Source: Pseudomonas sp. S09G 359
GTDB lineage: Bacteria > Pseudomonadota > Gammaproteobacteria > Pseudomonadales > Pseudomonadaceae
Assembly: GCF_002843605.1 (NCBI RefSeq)
Contig: NZ_CP025263.1
Coordinates: 4,741,501 to 4,805,500, forward strand
DNA length: 64,000 nucleotides
Direction: 5' to 3'
The notes under the pieces are model-generated. The model ran no database searches. It saw only the letters and a program-made list of their open reading frames with translations, and was not told the DNA's origin. Shown piece after piece: positions 35,476-45,683 of this stretch. Made by a program: the position numbers and the translations under genes. Every line of letters begins with the position of its first letter. The first letter of the stretch is position 1.

Positions 35476-36660
35476 CTAGCGCACGGCTTCGAAGAGGCCA
35501 GTGGCGCCCATGCCACCGCCCACACACATGGTGACGATGCCGTAACGCAGGTTGCGCCGTTGCAGCTCACGCACCAGATGCCCAACCTGCCGCGAACCGG
35601 TCATGCCGAACGGATGGCCGATAGAGATGGAGCCGCCATTGACGTTGTATTTGGCATTGTCGATTTCCAGGCGATTGCGCGCATACAAGCACTGCGACGC
35701 GAACGCCTCGTTGAGTTCCCACAGGTCGATATCCGCCACCTGCAAGCCCTTGGCCTTGAGCAGCTTAGGCACCGAGAACACCGGGCCGATGCCCATTTCG
35801 TCCGGCTCGCAACCGGCCACGGTAAACCCACGGAAAAACGCCTTGGGCTTGAGCCCCAGTTCCAGGGCTTTTTCCAGGCTCATCACCAGGGTCATCGAGG
35901 CGCCGTCGGACAGCTGCGAGGAGTTACCCGCCGTCACCGAGCCATCTTCGGCAAACACCGGCTTCAACCCCTGGAGACTGGCCAGGGTAGTGTCGGGGCG
36001 GTTGCAGTCATCGCGGTCGACCACGCCGTCCAGGATCTGCACGGCCCCGGTGGTCTTGTCCTCGACCTTGTACTTGACGACCATCGGCACGATTTCATCG
36101 TCAAACAAGCCATCGGCCTGGGCCTGGGCGGTGCGCTGCTGGCTTTGCAGGGCATAGAGGTCTTGTTCTTCGCGGCTGACGTTATAGCGGCGCGCGACGA
36201 TTTCGGCGGTCTGGCCCATGGGGAAGTAGATGCCCGGCACCTGCTCTTTAAGCAGCGGGTTGATCAGGTTGTCGGTGTTGACGCTTTTCATGGTCAGGCT
36301 GATGGACTCGACACCACCGGCAACGATGATGTCGCTGCACCCCGACGCAATCTGGTTGGCGGCAATCGCAATCGCCTGCAGGCCCGACGAGCAGAAACGG
36401 TTGAGGGTCATGCCAGCCGTGCCCGTGCCCAATTGCGAGAGCACTGCTACGTTGCGTCCGATGTTGTAGCCCTGGGCGCCTTCATTGGAGCCAGCGCCAA
36501 CGATGCAATCCTCGACGCTGGCCGGGTCGATGCCATTGCGGGTCAGCAACGCGTTGACGCAATGGGCCGCCATATCATCCGGGCGGGTCTGGTTGAACTT
36601 GCCACGAAAGGACTTGGCCAGGCCGGTTCGCACGCTGTCGACGATCACTACTTCACGCAT
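35476..36660 (-). CDS. Acetyl-CoA acetyltransferase / thiolase
   Basis: A 394-residue thiolase. Catalytic residues are the nucleophilic C90 in NRFCSSGLQA, the histidine in GHPFGMTGSRQ, and the C-terminal proton-donor cysteine in TMCVGGGMGATG. It either cleaves 3-oxoacyl-CoA in beta-oxidation or condenses acetyl-CoA. No FadB partner is adjacent, so the direction is not clear from context. It occupies the position of a thiolase gene next to pap in P. aeruginosa, as I recall. Confidence 0.93.
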   Translation of the reverse strand: MREVVIVDSVRTGLAKSFRGKFNQTRPDDMAAHCVNALLTRNGIDPASVEDCIVGAGSNEGAQGYNIGRNVAVLSQLGTGTAGMTLNRFCSSGLQAIAIAANQIASGCSDIIVAGGVESISLTMKSVNTDNLINPLLKEQVPGIYFPMGQTAEIVARRYNVSREEQDLYALQSQQRTAQAQADGLFDDEIVPMVVKYKVEDKTTGAVQILDGVVDRDDCNRPDTTLASLQGLKPVFAEDGSVTAGNSSQLSDGASMTLVMSLEKALELGLKPKAFFRGFTVAGCEPDEMGIGPVFSVPKLLKAKGLQVADIDLWELNEAFASQCLYARNRLEIDNAKYNVNGGSISIGHPFGMTGSRQVGHLVRELQRRNLRYGIVTMCVGGGMGATGLFEAVR

Positions 36661-36758
36661 GGGCTACCTCGATCTTGTCGTTGTTGGGAGACGGATCGAG
36701 CATAGATCCAGGCCCGCCCAACCGCGACGATCATTCACCTGGCGTATGCAAAAGCATG

Positions 36759-37003
36759 GCTTGTGCGGGCACGGGGCTTGTGTGGCGAGCGGGCTTGCCG
36801 TGGCGAGCGGGCTTGCCCGCGTTGGGCTGCGAAGCGGCCCTATTACAGACACCGCAGTATTACAGGCAGACCGCATTCGCAGGTTTTGGGGCCGCTTCGC
36901 AGCCCAACGCGGGCAAGCCCGCTCGCCACAGCCAGCCCGCTCGCCACAACCAGCCCTCTAGCCACAGCCAGCCCGCTCGCCACAACACGCCTGCCCATCA
37001 CAA
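36759..37003. repeat. REPIN, family 1, with 18-bp tandem tail
   Basis: A family-1 REPIN (about 36781-36930) lies between the thiolase and pap. On its left the REP head is duplicated (GTGGCGAGCGGGCTTGCC then GTGGCGAGCGGGCTTGCCC). On its right are four exact 18-bp periods at 36925-36942, 36943-36960, 36961-36978 and 36979-36996, the first and third identical (GCCACAGCCAGCCCGCTC). Confidence 0.88.
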
Positions 37004-37012
37004 TAAACGGGG

Positions 37013-38527
37013 TTATTTCTTTTTCTTTTTGTCGTGCTTGTCGGTCTTTTCGAACGCCTCTTCCAGCGCCCGGTTGATGGTGCGCAACACCTTGACCCGC
37101 GCCCAACGCTTGTCATTGGCTTCCACCAGGGTCCAGGGCGCCACCTCGGTGCTGGTGCGGTCGACCATATCGCCGACGGCGGCGCGGTAGTCGTCCCACT
37201 TGTCGCGGTTGCGCCAGTCGTCCTCGGTGATCTTGAAGCGCTTGAAAGGGATCTCCTCGCGAGCCTGGAAACGTTCCAACTGGGTCTGTTTGTCGATGGC
37301 CAGCCAGAACTTGACCACGATCACCCCCGCGTCTCGCAGTTGCTCTTCAAAGTCATTGATCTCGCCATAGGCGCGCATCCAGTCGGCCGGGGTGCAGAAG
37401 CCCTCGATGCGCTCCACCAGCACGCGGCCGTACCATGAACGGTCGAACACGGTGAACATGCCGCGCGCTGGGATCTTCTGCCAGAACCGCCACAAGTAGG
37501 GCTGGGCGCGTTCGTCCTCGCTCGGCGCGGCAATCGGCACGATATGGTACTGGCGCGGGTCCAACGCGGCCGCCACGCGACGGATCGCCCCGCCCTTGCC
37601 CGCCGCGTCGTTGCCTTCAAATACCGTGACCAGCGCGTGCTTGCGCATGCGTTTGTCGCGCATCAGCCCGGAGAAACGCGCCTGCTCGGTGATCAGCTGT
37701 TCTTCGTAATCGTCCTTCTCCAGGCGCAGGGTCAGGTCGAGGCTGTCGAGCAGGCTCTTCTTGTCCACCGAGGCGATCAACGGCGCCGGGTTCATGCCGC
37801 TGGCCTTGCCCTTGGGCAACTTCAGCGCGTTTTGCAGGCCCTCCAGCAGCAGCTTGCCCACGGTAAGGCTGCGGTAATGCGCGTCCACCCCTTCGATCAC
37901 ATGCCACGGCGCATAGTCGCGGCTGGTACGTCGCAGGATGCGCTCACCGAAATGCACAAACTTGTCGTAGGTCTCGGACTGCTGCCAGTCCAACGGGCTG
38001 ATGCGCCAGCTGTGCAACGGGTCGTCGGCCAGGGCCTTGAGCCGCGCCTTCATTTGCTTCTTGGAGAGGTGGAACCAGAATTTGAAAATCAGCGCGCCTT
38101 CGTCGCAGAGCATTTTTTCCAGGCGTTCGGCACCGGCGATGGCCTGGTCCAGGCGTGCGTCCTTGATCTGCCCGTGCACCCGGCCTTGCAGCATCTGGCT
38201 GTACCAGTTGCCGAAAAAAATTCCCATGCGGCCCTTGGCCGGCAATTGGCGCCAGTAGCGCCAGGCCGGTGGGCGGGCCAGTTCTTCGTCGGTCTGCTGG
38301 TCGAAGGTGCGCACCTCGATCAAGCGCGGGTCCATCCATTCATTGAGCAGCTTGACGGTTTCGCCCTTGCCGGCGCCTTCGATGCCATTGATCAGGATGA
38401 TCACCGGGAAGCGCTTCTGCTGTTGCAGCTCGTACTGCACCTCCAGCAAGGCTTCGCGCAGGGCCGGCACTTCGGCGTCGTAGGTGTCTTTGTCGATGGC
38501 GTGACCGATTTCGGCGGATTCGAACAT
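37013..38527 (-). CDS. pap: Polyphosphate:AMP phosphotransferase (two-domain PPK2)
   Basis: A 504-residue class II PPK2 protein with two fused kinase domains. The first has the P-loop NGIEGAGKGET at 48-58. The second has FEGNDAAGKGG near residue 303. Both carry lid-like Arg-rich motifs. Two-domain members transfer phosphate from polyphosphate to AMP, making ADP. The C-terminus is a lysine-rich tail. The ATG at 38527 (MFESAEIG) follows GGAG and matches the family start. The alternative at 38578 adds 17 unconserved residues. It is divergent from mnmC. Confidence 0.9.
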   Translation of the reverse strand: MFESAEIGHAIDKDTYDAEVPALREALLEVQYELQQQKRFPVIILINGIEGAGKGETVKLLNEWMDPRLIEVRTFDQQTDEELARPPAWRYWRQLPAKGRMGIFFGNWYSQMLQGRVHGQIKDARLDQAIAGAERLEKMLCDEGALIFKFWFHLSKKQMKARLKALADDPLHSWRISPLDWQQSETYDKFVHFGERILRRTSRDYAPWHVIEGVDAHYRSLTVGKLLLEGLQNALKLPKGKASGMNPAPLIASVDKKSLLDSLDLTLRLEKDDYEEQLITEQARFSGLMRDKRMRKHALVTVFEGNDAAGKGGAIRRVAAALDPRQYHIVPIAAPSEDERAQPYLWRFWQKIPARGMFTVFDRSWYGRVLVERIEGFCTPADWMRAYGEINDFEEQLRDAGVIVVKFWLAIDKQTQLERFQAREEIPFKRFKITEDDWRNRDKWDDYRAAVGDMVDRTSTEVAPWTLVEANDKRWARVKVLRTINRALEEAFEKTDKHDKKKKK

Positions 38528-38668
38528 GGGCAGCTCCGTTTCAAGATGGCTCAAGACTAGCGGATTGGGCAACAACACGCGGGAGGAAATTCCACCCGCG
38601 CTTGCTGTGGGTCAATTCATTGCCGGTTGATCGGCTAGAATGGCCGTCTTGTGTTTACCGAGCCGCCC

Positions 38669-40648
38669 ATGAACCCCATCTCCCACGCCCAGCTCGACTG
38701 GGATGACCAAGGCCGCCCGCACTCGCGGGTCTTCGATGACGTGTACTTCTCCGACCAGTCGGGCCTGGAAGAAACCCGCTACGTGTTCCTTGAGCAGAAC
38801 CGTTTGCAGGAGCGCTTTGCCGCGCTGGCGGACGGCGGGCGGCTGGTGATCGGCGAAACCGGCTTCGGCACCGGCCTGAATTTCCTGTGTGCCTGGCAGT
38901 TGTTCGAGCAACACGCCGTGGCGGGGGCGCGCCTGCATTTTGTCAGCGTGGAAAAGTACCCGCTGAGCCACACCGACCTGCAACGCGCCCTGACCCTGTG
39001 GCCGGAGTTGAAACCCTTCGCCGATCAGTTGCTGGCCCAGTACATTGCCATCCACCAGGGCTTCCAGCGCCTGGTGCTGGATAACGGCCGCGTGACCCTG
39101 ACCCTGTTGATCGGCGATGCCCTGGAGCAACTGCCGCAACTGGATGCACAGATTGACGCGTGGTTCCTCGACGGCTTCGCCCCGGCGAAAAACCCCGACA
39201 TGTGGACCGCCGAGCTGTTCGCCGAACTGGCGCGGCTGGCGGCGCCGGGCTCGACCATCAGCACCTTTACCAGCACCGGCTGGGTGCGCCGGCTGATCAA
39301 TGCCGCCGGGTTCAAGATGAAACGCACGCCAGGCATCGGCCACAAGTGGGAGATCCTGCGCGGCGAGTTTCTCGGCTGGCCCGCCGATACCCCCCCGCCC
39401 CCCGTGATCAAACCCTGGTTCGCCCGCCCTGCCCCCTTGGCCGGCGAGCGCCGCGCGCTGGTGATCGGCGGCGGCCTGGCCGGTTGCGCCACGGCCGCCA
39501 GCCTGGCGACGCGGGGCTGGCAGGTCAGTGTGCTGGAACGTCACGCCGGCTTGGCGCAGGAAGCCTCGGGCAATCCGCAGGGGGTGCTGTACCTCAAGCT
39601 CTCGGCCCACGGCACAGCGTTGTCGCAGATGATCGTCAGTGGTTTCGGGCATACCCGGCGTCTGCTCGAGCACCTGCAACGCGGGGTGGATTGGGATGGC
39701 TGCGGCGTGCTGCAACTGGGCTTCAACGCCAAGGAAGCCGAGCGCCAGGCGCAACTGGCCCAGGCGTTTGCGCCGGGCTTGCTGCACCTGCTGGATCAGG
39801 CCCAGGCCGAGGCCCAAGCCGGTGTGGCGCTCGAACATGGCGGGCTGTTTTTCCCCGAAGGCGGCTGGGTACACCCGCCCGCCCTGTGCGAATGGCAAGC
39901 CCGCCAGCCAGGCATCGCGGTGCTCACCCATCGTGACGTGCTGGAGCTGCGCAAGGCCGACGGCGCGTGGCAGGCGTGGGACGGCGACAGCTTGCTGGCA
40001 AGCGCCCCGGTGGTGGTGCTGGCCGGCGCCGCCGAGGTCAAGCGCTTTGCGCCGAGTGCCGAGTTGCCCCTCAAGCGCATTCGCGGGCAGATCACCCGCT
40101 TGCCGCAGACCGAGGCGAGCCAGGCCTTGGCCACCGTGGTGTGTGCCGAGGGCTATATGGCACCGGCGCGTCTGGGGGAGCACACCCTCGGCGCCAGCTT
40201 CGACTTCAAGAACGATGACCTGACGCCCACCGCCGCCGAACATGCGGGCAACCTGGCGATGCTGCAGGAAATCTCCCCCGACCTGGCGCAACGCCTGGGC
40301 GCCGGGCAACTGGCCCCCGAACACCTCGAAGGCCGCGCCGCGTTCCGCTGCACCAGCCCGGACTACCTGCCCATTGTCGGACCGCTGGCAGACCCGCAGC
40401 AATTCAGCGAGGCCTATGGCGTGCTGAGCAAAGACGCGCGCCAAGTGCCGGACACGCCCTGCCCGTGGCTCGACGGCCTGTACGTCAATAGCGGCCACGG
40501 CTCCCGCGGGCTGATCACCGCACCGTTATCCGGGGAGTTGCTGGCGGCCTGGCTGGACAACGAACCGTTGCCGCTGCCCAGAAGCGTGGCCGAAGCCTGC
40601 CATCCGAACCGTTTTGCCGTGCGCGGGTTGATTCGCGCCAAGGCTTAA
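38669..40648 (+). CDS. mnmC: Bifunctional tRNA mnm5s2U biosynthesis protein MnmC
   Basis: A 659-residue cytosolic enzyme completing 5-methylaminomethyl-2-thiouridine at tRNA wobble U34. The N-terminal SAM methyltransferase half (MnmC2, about 1-240) has GETGFGTGLNFL and DGFAPAKNPDMW. The C-terminal FAD oxidoreductase half (MnmC1) has the dinucleotide motif VIGGGLAGCATAAS near residue 265. I choose ATG 38669, since family members begin with such a sequence. A GTG at 38651 is in frame. Its stop codon shares TTAA with the stop of the convergent effector gene. Confidence 0.95.
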   Translation: MNPISHAQLDWDDQGRPHSRVFDDVYFSDQSGLEETRYVFLEQNRLQERFAALADGGRLVIGETGFGTGLNFLCAWQLFEQHAVAGARLHFVSVEKYPLSHTDLQRALTLWPELKPFADQLLAQYIAIHQGFQRLVLDNGRVTLTLLIGDALEQLPQLDAQIDAWFLDGFAPAKNPDMWTAELFAELARLAAPGSTISTFTSTGWVRRLINAAGFKMKRTPGIGHKWEILRGEFLGWPADTPPPPVIKPWFARPAPLAGERRALVIGGGLAGCATAASLATRGWQVSVLERHAGLAQEASGNPQGVLYLKLSAHGTALSQMIVSGFGHTRRLLEHLQRGVDWDGCGVLQLGFNAKEAERQAQLAQAFAPGLLHLLDQAQAEAQAGVALEHGGLFFPEGGWVHPPALCEWQARQPGIAVLTHRDVLELRKADGAWQAWDGDSLLASAPVVVLAGAAEVKRFAPSAELPLKRIRGQITRLPQTEASQALATVVCAEGYMAPARLGEHTLGASFDFKNDDLTPTAAEHAGNLAMLQEISPDLAQRLGAGQLAPEHLEGRAAFRCTSPDYLPIVGPLADPQQFSEAYGVLSKDARQVPDTPCPWLDGLYVNSGHGSRGLITAPLSGELLAAWLDNEPLPLPRSVAEACHPNRFAVRGLIRAKA

Positions 40649-43600
40649 AGCGGGCACTGCCCCGCCTGGGGTTTATCGCCATCCTCCAGGGCCTTGCGGG
40701 TCAGGCGGTCCACCAACTGCTCACGGGCTTGATGGTGGTCGTTCTGCACTTTGAGCGCCTGGGCGAGGTAGGTGCTGCTGGTCACCTCCAGCGCCTTGAG
40801 TTGCGTGTCGTACACCTGACTGACGCGGCTGAACTGCGCTGAGTGACGACGTTTGAGGTACTCCAGCCAGAAACCCTGGCGCGTCATAAAGCGCAACAGG
40901 TCCGAGGTCATCTCCCGCGTGCTGACCTGCGTCAACGCGTCTGTCAGGTCCTCTTGAGTCACGCCGCCCACCTCGCGGTAGGCAATCGTTTCCGGCTGCC
41001 CCGGCAAGTCCAGGGCCTTGGCCAGCCCACTGCGATACACCAGGCGCACGGCCAATTGGTCGGCGAGGTTTTTACGCCGGCTGAAGATGTCGGAAATGCT
41101 GTCGAGCTGCTCCAGGCGAAACAGTCCTCGCCCCAATTTCAGTAACGTTGCCACACTGGGTGTGCGGGTACCCGCCTCGTTCATGGCCTTATTGAGCATC
41201 ACCGTGACTTCCATCTCACTGAAGCTGTAAGCCGCCGCGTCGACGCAATTGGGCTCGCCACTGGCCAGATTGAACAGCAACTCGCGTAACTCGCGATTCT
41301 CGGCGGCCGCCTCGATCACCTGCCACACCCGGCGCACCAGGTCTGCCCGCACTTGCTTGTATTGGGGGGTATTGACCAGTTGGCGCAGTACCGCAAAAAA
41401 GTCCGCGGACTGCCAATCGTCCTTGAGCAGCTCCCAGGTAACTTCACGTGCGCGGTACGCATCGGCAGTCTTGCCTTCCAGCCAGGCTTGCCGGGAACGT
41501 TGCTCGCTCAACAGCGCAATGTCGTCATCCTGCAAGCCCATGCCCACACCGGTGCGGCGCCGGTATTCGTCCAGGTCCTGGCGGCTCTTGGACGAGACCG
41601 GATTGAGCCGCAGGTTGATTTTCTCGGTCACCGCCACCGGCGCGGTAAACAGCTGCGAGGGCAATTCGACGATGTCGTTTTCGCGCAGGTTGGCATCCTC
41701 CAGATGCAAGCGCGTCAGCAAACCCTCGGGCAACTCACGGGCGCGGGTGTTGCGCAGGTTCAGGTATTGCAGCGCGTTCATTTGTTTGACCGACGGGGTC
41801 TCACCCAAAGGGTTGCTGCTCAGGTCCAGCGCGCGCAAACCGCTCATGGCCTGCAATTTTTTGGTGGTCGCGTCGCTGAGGTTAAGGCTGTTTTGCGCCA
41901 GGCTCAGGCGTTGCAACCAGGGCATATGGGACAACACTTCCGGCAGCCAGGTGAGCTGGTTCTTGTCCAATTCCAGTGAACGCAGGCCCTTGAACGCCTT
42001 GAGGAAGTAGGCGACGTCGTTATCCAGCGCCATGTTTTTCAGCGACAGCCGTTGCACGTGATCAAAGTTGATATCGGCCGGCAACGCCGGCAACTTGCCG
42101 ACCCGCATGCCGTCAAGGCTCAAGCCATATACCTGCGCGCGGGCTTCATTGGGCAAACGCGTCTGACGGCGCCAGGCACTGCGTAAACGGTCGGTTACCT
42201 GACGCCGGCTGAGCTGATAGTCCTCCAGGCGCCCGGGAAGTTTTCGCATGTCGTCGTCACGCTGCATCCACGCCTTGAGTAGCGCATCAAGCCTGGCCAG
42301 TTGCTGCTCGCGCTGGCGCACTGCAAGTGCTCGTGACGGGTCGTCGAGGCCCAGGCTCATAACCGTTTCACGGGCCTGGCTCTCGCTGAAAAACGGGTAC
42401 AGGCTTCTGATCTTGCGCATCATCCCGCGCTGTGCACGCGTGGTAACCGCCGGCGTCGGCGGTGAGTCCATGACTTGGCAAGCGCTTGCCGACACGACAG
42501 GCTCTTCAGGCCCTCTGCCACGCTCCGCCACGGCGCGATCAAGCAGGTGATAACGCAACCTTTGTGCATCTGACGCCGCACTGCCGCTGATGTCCAGGCC
42601 GGTTCGCATCTCCACGGGTAACGTTTGCAAGGTCGCTCGATAGAACGCCTGCGGGCCGCTGAACTGCTCGCCCAGGGCACGCCCGTCGGTTTCGAACGCC
42701 TGATAGCGCTCGCCGGTCTTGACCACCACCTGGGTCTTGGTGGCAGCCGAATTACCGATACGCTCCAGCACTGCCCCGCTGGCCGAGGCCTCGCGCAATT
42801 GCAACTGCAAGGTGTCGGGAAAACCAGGCAAATCCTGCAGCAGACGCCAGGAAAATCGATGAGCCTGCATATCCGCCAATTCCGGCATGTGGAAACTCGC
42901 CATCAGCCGCTCACGCTGTACCTGCGCGGCGGCCTCGCGGCCCGCCTGCGCGAGCGACAACGGCACGCGGCGTTCATCGCGCAGGTGGATTCGGTCAATA
43001 CTGGCCGCGTTGTCGATCAGCTCCCTGGCAATGCTGGCAGGCAGGCCCGGCACGTTCTCGAGCAACCGCGACGGCTCTGCGCCCACCGGCTGGTCATAGT
43101 CGGCATACAGTTTCTGGAACAGGGGTTGGCGGTCGATCTTCAAGGTCTGCGCCAGGCGCCGCGCCAGTGCTTCGGCGTCGGTTTCACCCGTGCGCAGCGG
43201 CGTGTCACCCAGCAGCGTGTCCAGCTCGGCGCGGTACAGCCCCTCTGCCGCGCCCACCAGCACTTCGCCTTCTTCCCGTTGCTCCTGGCTGATCTGAACA
43301 CTCAATTCGTTATCGGTACGCGCGGTCGCCGGGTAACGGATCAAGGCGTTACCCTCGGCGTGGAGCACCTCAAGGTAACGGCCTCGGGGCCACCCGGGCA
43401 TCAACGGCAACGCCTGCAACTGCAAGGTAATATCCTCGGCCGTGTAGGGCTGACGCTGTTCTAGGCGGGCGATCAAGTCAGTGATTTTCTGATTCAGGGC
43501 GAACCGCTGAATGCTGTCGACAAAGCTCGCCGGCAGCTTGAGATTACCCTCGGCCCAGCGCTGCACCTGCGGCAGTTGCACATCACTAGCCTGACAGATC

Positions 43601-45441
43601 TGTTCCAGGCGGGTGTCGCTCAAAGCTACCAGCCGCGGGTCCAGACGCCGCAGGGCATAGAGTGTATTGCTCCACTCCTGCGGGCGCTCATGGAGCCCTC
43701 GCCAGCCTCCCGCGCTGTTGTGCAGCACCGGCGGCGCGTAGGCATCCGGGCGACGCGGATGACGAATACGCCACTGCCCCGAAGACGGGTCGAAACGCAG
43801 TGCGTGGGCGCGCCCGTCAATCCTGGCCCAAGGCCGCCCACCACTCCAATACACCCCCTGGTTATCGGGCGCGGTGGCGGTCAATGGCTGCTCATAGGGC
43901 TTGAGGCTTGTACGCCACAAGCGCCGCGTACCATCGCTCGCGTCAACTGCCTGGAAGTTGTCGATCAGCTCCAGATTATGTTGCGCAACCCGGCGCAAGC
44001 TGCCGACCACCTTGCCGCCTGCCACAAACGCGGCCATCGAGGCGACACTTTCCAGCACGTTGCGCAGGTGCGCGAGTGCTGCGCTGCGGTCTTCGTGGCG
44101 CCAGTCCTGCACACCCTCGTAGATCTCACCGAGCATTTGCCCAATCGCTACCCCGAGCATCAATTGCCCGATGACCGGTACAAAAAAACCAGCGAGGTTC
44201 AACAGGTCCAAGCCCCATGACTCATAGTCGCGCCAACGCTGGTCGCGCACCGCCTGGTCAAAGTCCGCGGTGGGGACTGCCAGCACGCGGCTGTCTTTTT
44301 GCAACTTGCCGATCAGGCTATTGAAAAAAAACTGGAACAGCCCGACGTTGATCGCCATCGGCTTGATCAGCCCCAGGGATTTGCCCACCGAGAACCGCTT
44401 GAAAAAACCCCCGCGGGACTCTTCATCAAGGTAACGCACGAAAAAATCGGCATAGCTTTTGACCTGCAGCTTTAACGTCAGGTAGGTCTGAAACGCGGCA
44501 AACGTGGGGTATTCGAAAATCGGTCGATAGGGCTCTCCCGGCATATAAACGATGCAGGGGGTTTGGGGATTGGTATCAATGGCGTCTTGGGAAAACACCA
44601 CGATGCCCCACAAGCAACTGTCATGCACATCCAGCCCTTGCCACACCAGCGGTTTGCCACCATAGATTTCGCCGAGCACGCCGGCCTTGCTCAGGCTGGC
44701 ACCCTGCCGGGTAAAGCCCAGGAGCAGCTTGAAGGCCGGCGCGGTGATATCCCCGCGCATGTACGCAAGGTACACATCCGTTGCCATGTCATAGACCTTG
44801 AGCTGCTTGATTTCGACGGCATCGGCGTTGTACAGCGACTCATCGGCCAACGGCACGGCCTGTTTGATCGCGCCACGCAGGTGCTCCTGGTAGCGTCGCC
44901 CCAGGTCAAGGCTGCGGCAGTAGGTCGCGAAGGCCGTAACGCTGATCTGGCTCACAACGGTATCGGTGTCGCGCCGGATCTGGCTGCCGCTCGGAAACCG
45001 CCGGCCCTGGGCCTCATCCTCGGAAAAATTCAGCATCGCCGCCTCGAGCAGCGTCCGGGTTTCGATGATCACTTGGGTCGTTGGCACACCGAACGTTGCG
45101 GTACCGCTGTCCAGCACATCCCAAGGCAGCCACAGATGATCGCGCCTGACGTCCAGGGCCACCCCGAACTGACGCTGCAGGCCACGGGTCAATTCGTCGG
45201 CGCAGAACTGATCAATACCTTTGATACGTTGCAGGATGGCATTGACCCTGGGCTCGTGGAGCCCGCCCAATTCATGCATTTTCTCCAGTTGCTCCAACAG
45301 TTCAGGTTTGGCCTCGAACAGCCAACGGGGGATTCGTTGTTGCAGTACATCGGCTTTATCCAAGTCGCCGGTCAACTCCAACAGGGTGGATGAGAGCAGT
45401 GCCGGGGTCAGTTGAGCGGGCACGGAAACGGGATCGGGCAT
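40645..45441 (-). CDS. Giant toxin-like protein with LRRs and NEL ubiquitin ligase domain
   Basis: A 1598-residue protein of the DUF6543/NEL class common in fluorescent pseudomonads. The long N-terminal part resembles dermonecrotic-toxin-like DUF6543 and contains a hydrophobic segment near residues 410-435 (FFVPVIGQLMLGVAIGQML). Leucine-rich repeats occupy about 1110-1270 (LRSLELDKNQLTWLPEVL; LRALDLSSNPLGETP). The C-terminal NEL domain (about 1290-1520) has the catalytic Cys-x-Asp, C1399-V-D, in EPNCVDAAAYSF, as in IpaH/SspH E3 ligases that ubiquitinate host proteins. The ATG at 45441 is set by AAGGA nine bases upstream. No chaperone or secretion genes are adjacent. It abuts mnmC and precedes the divergent NAGGN operon, so it looks like an inserted effector. 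Confidence 0.82.
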   Translation of the reverse strand: MPDPVSVPAQLTPALLSSTLLELTGDLDKADVLQQRIPRWLFEAKPELLEQLEKMHELGGLHEPRVNAILQRIKGIDQFCADELTRGLQRQFGVALDVRRDHLWLPWDVLDSGTATFGVPTTQVIIETRTLLEAAMLNFSEDEAQGRRFPSGSQIRRDTDTVVSQISVTAFATYCRSLDLGRRYQEHLRGAIKQAVPLADESLYNADAVEIKQLKVYDMATDVYLAYMRGDITAPAFKLLLGFTRQGASLSKAGVLGEIYGGKPLVWQGLDVHDSCLWGIVVFSQDAIDTNPQTPCIVYMPGEPYRPIFEYPTFAAFQTYLTLKLQVKSYADFFVRYLDEESRGGFFKRFSVGKSLGLIKPMAINVGLFQFFFNSLIGKLQKDSRVLAVPTADFDQAVRDQRWRDYESWGLDLLNLAGFFVPVIGQLMLGVAIGQMLGEIYEGVQDWRHEDRSAALAHLRNVLESVASMAAFVAGGKVVGSLRRVAQHNLELIDNFQAVDASDGTRRLWRTSLKPYEQPLTATAPDNQGVYWSGGRPWARIDGRAHALRFDPSSGQWRIRHPRRPDAYAPPVLHNSAGGWRGLHERPQEWSNTLYALRRLDPRLVALSDTRLEQICQASDVQLPQVQRWAEGNLKLPASFVDSIQRFALNQKITDLIARLEQRQPYTAEDITLQLQALPLMPGWPRGRYLEVLHAEGNALIRYPATARTDNELSVQISQEQREEGEVLVGAAEGLYRAELDTLLGDTPLRTGETDAEALARRLAQTLKIDRQPLFQKLYADYDQPVGAEPSRLLENVPGLPASIARELIDNAASIDRIHLRDERRVPLSLAQAGREAAAQVQRERLMASFHMPELADMQAHRFSWRLLQDLPGFPDTLQLQLREASASGAVLERIGNSAATKTQVVVKTGERYQAFETDGRALGEQFSGPQAFYRATLQTLPVEMRTGLDISGSAASDAQRLRYHLLDRAVAERGRGPEEPVVSASACQVMDSPPTPAVTTRAQRGMMRKIRSLYPFFSESQARETVMSLGLDDPSRALAVRQREQQLARLDALLKAWMQRDDDMRKLPGRLEDYQLSRRQVTDRLRSAWRRQTRLPNEARAQVYGLSLDGMRVGKLPALPADINFDHVQRLSLKNMALDNDVAYFLKAFKGLRSLELDKNQLTWLPEVLSHMPWLQRLSLAQNSLNLSDATTKKLQAMSGLRALDLSSNPLGETPSVKQMNALQYLNLRNTRARELPEGLLTRLHLEDANLRENDIVELPSQLFTAPVAVTEKINLRLNPVSSKSRQDLDEYRRRTGVGMGLQDDDIALLSEQRSRQAWLEGKTADAYRAREVTWELLKDDWQSADFFAVLRQLVNTPQYKQVRADLVRRVWQVIEAAAENRELRELLFNLASGEPNCVDAAAYSFSEMEVTVMLNKAMNEAGTRTPSVATLLKLGRGLFRLEQLDSISDIFSRRKNLADQLAVRLVYRSGLAKALDLPGQPETIAYREVGGVTQEDLTDALTQVSTREMTSDLLRFMTRQGFWLEYLKRRHSAQFSRVSQVYDTQLKALEVTSSTYLAQALKVQNDHHQAREQLVDRLTRKALEDGDKPQAGQCPL

Positions 45442-45683
45442 CGGCAATATCCTTGTTGCGCAGAAGTGAACCCGCACCATAACCATCCGTCGCACGCGGC
45501 CTCAGGTAACTATGTGGCACACGCGTCAGCTGCGCCGCTGCTGCGCGCCGGCCCCAGCTGAAAACCCTGCTTATAACCGATCGTTCTAAAACTCCCTGGA
45601 TTCACCCGTGTCAGTTTCTGGGTAGCCGCCATTTGACGCGGCCCCCCTGAACTCTCCCCAACGGAAAAACCGGTAAGGAATTT

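Noticed and set aside
38612..40498. 628-codon minus-strand frame
   Set aside because: It is antisense to mnmC, whose two domains and motifs are complete.
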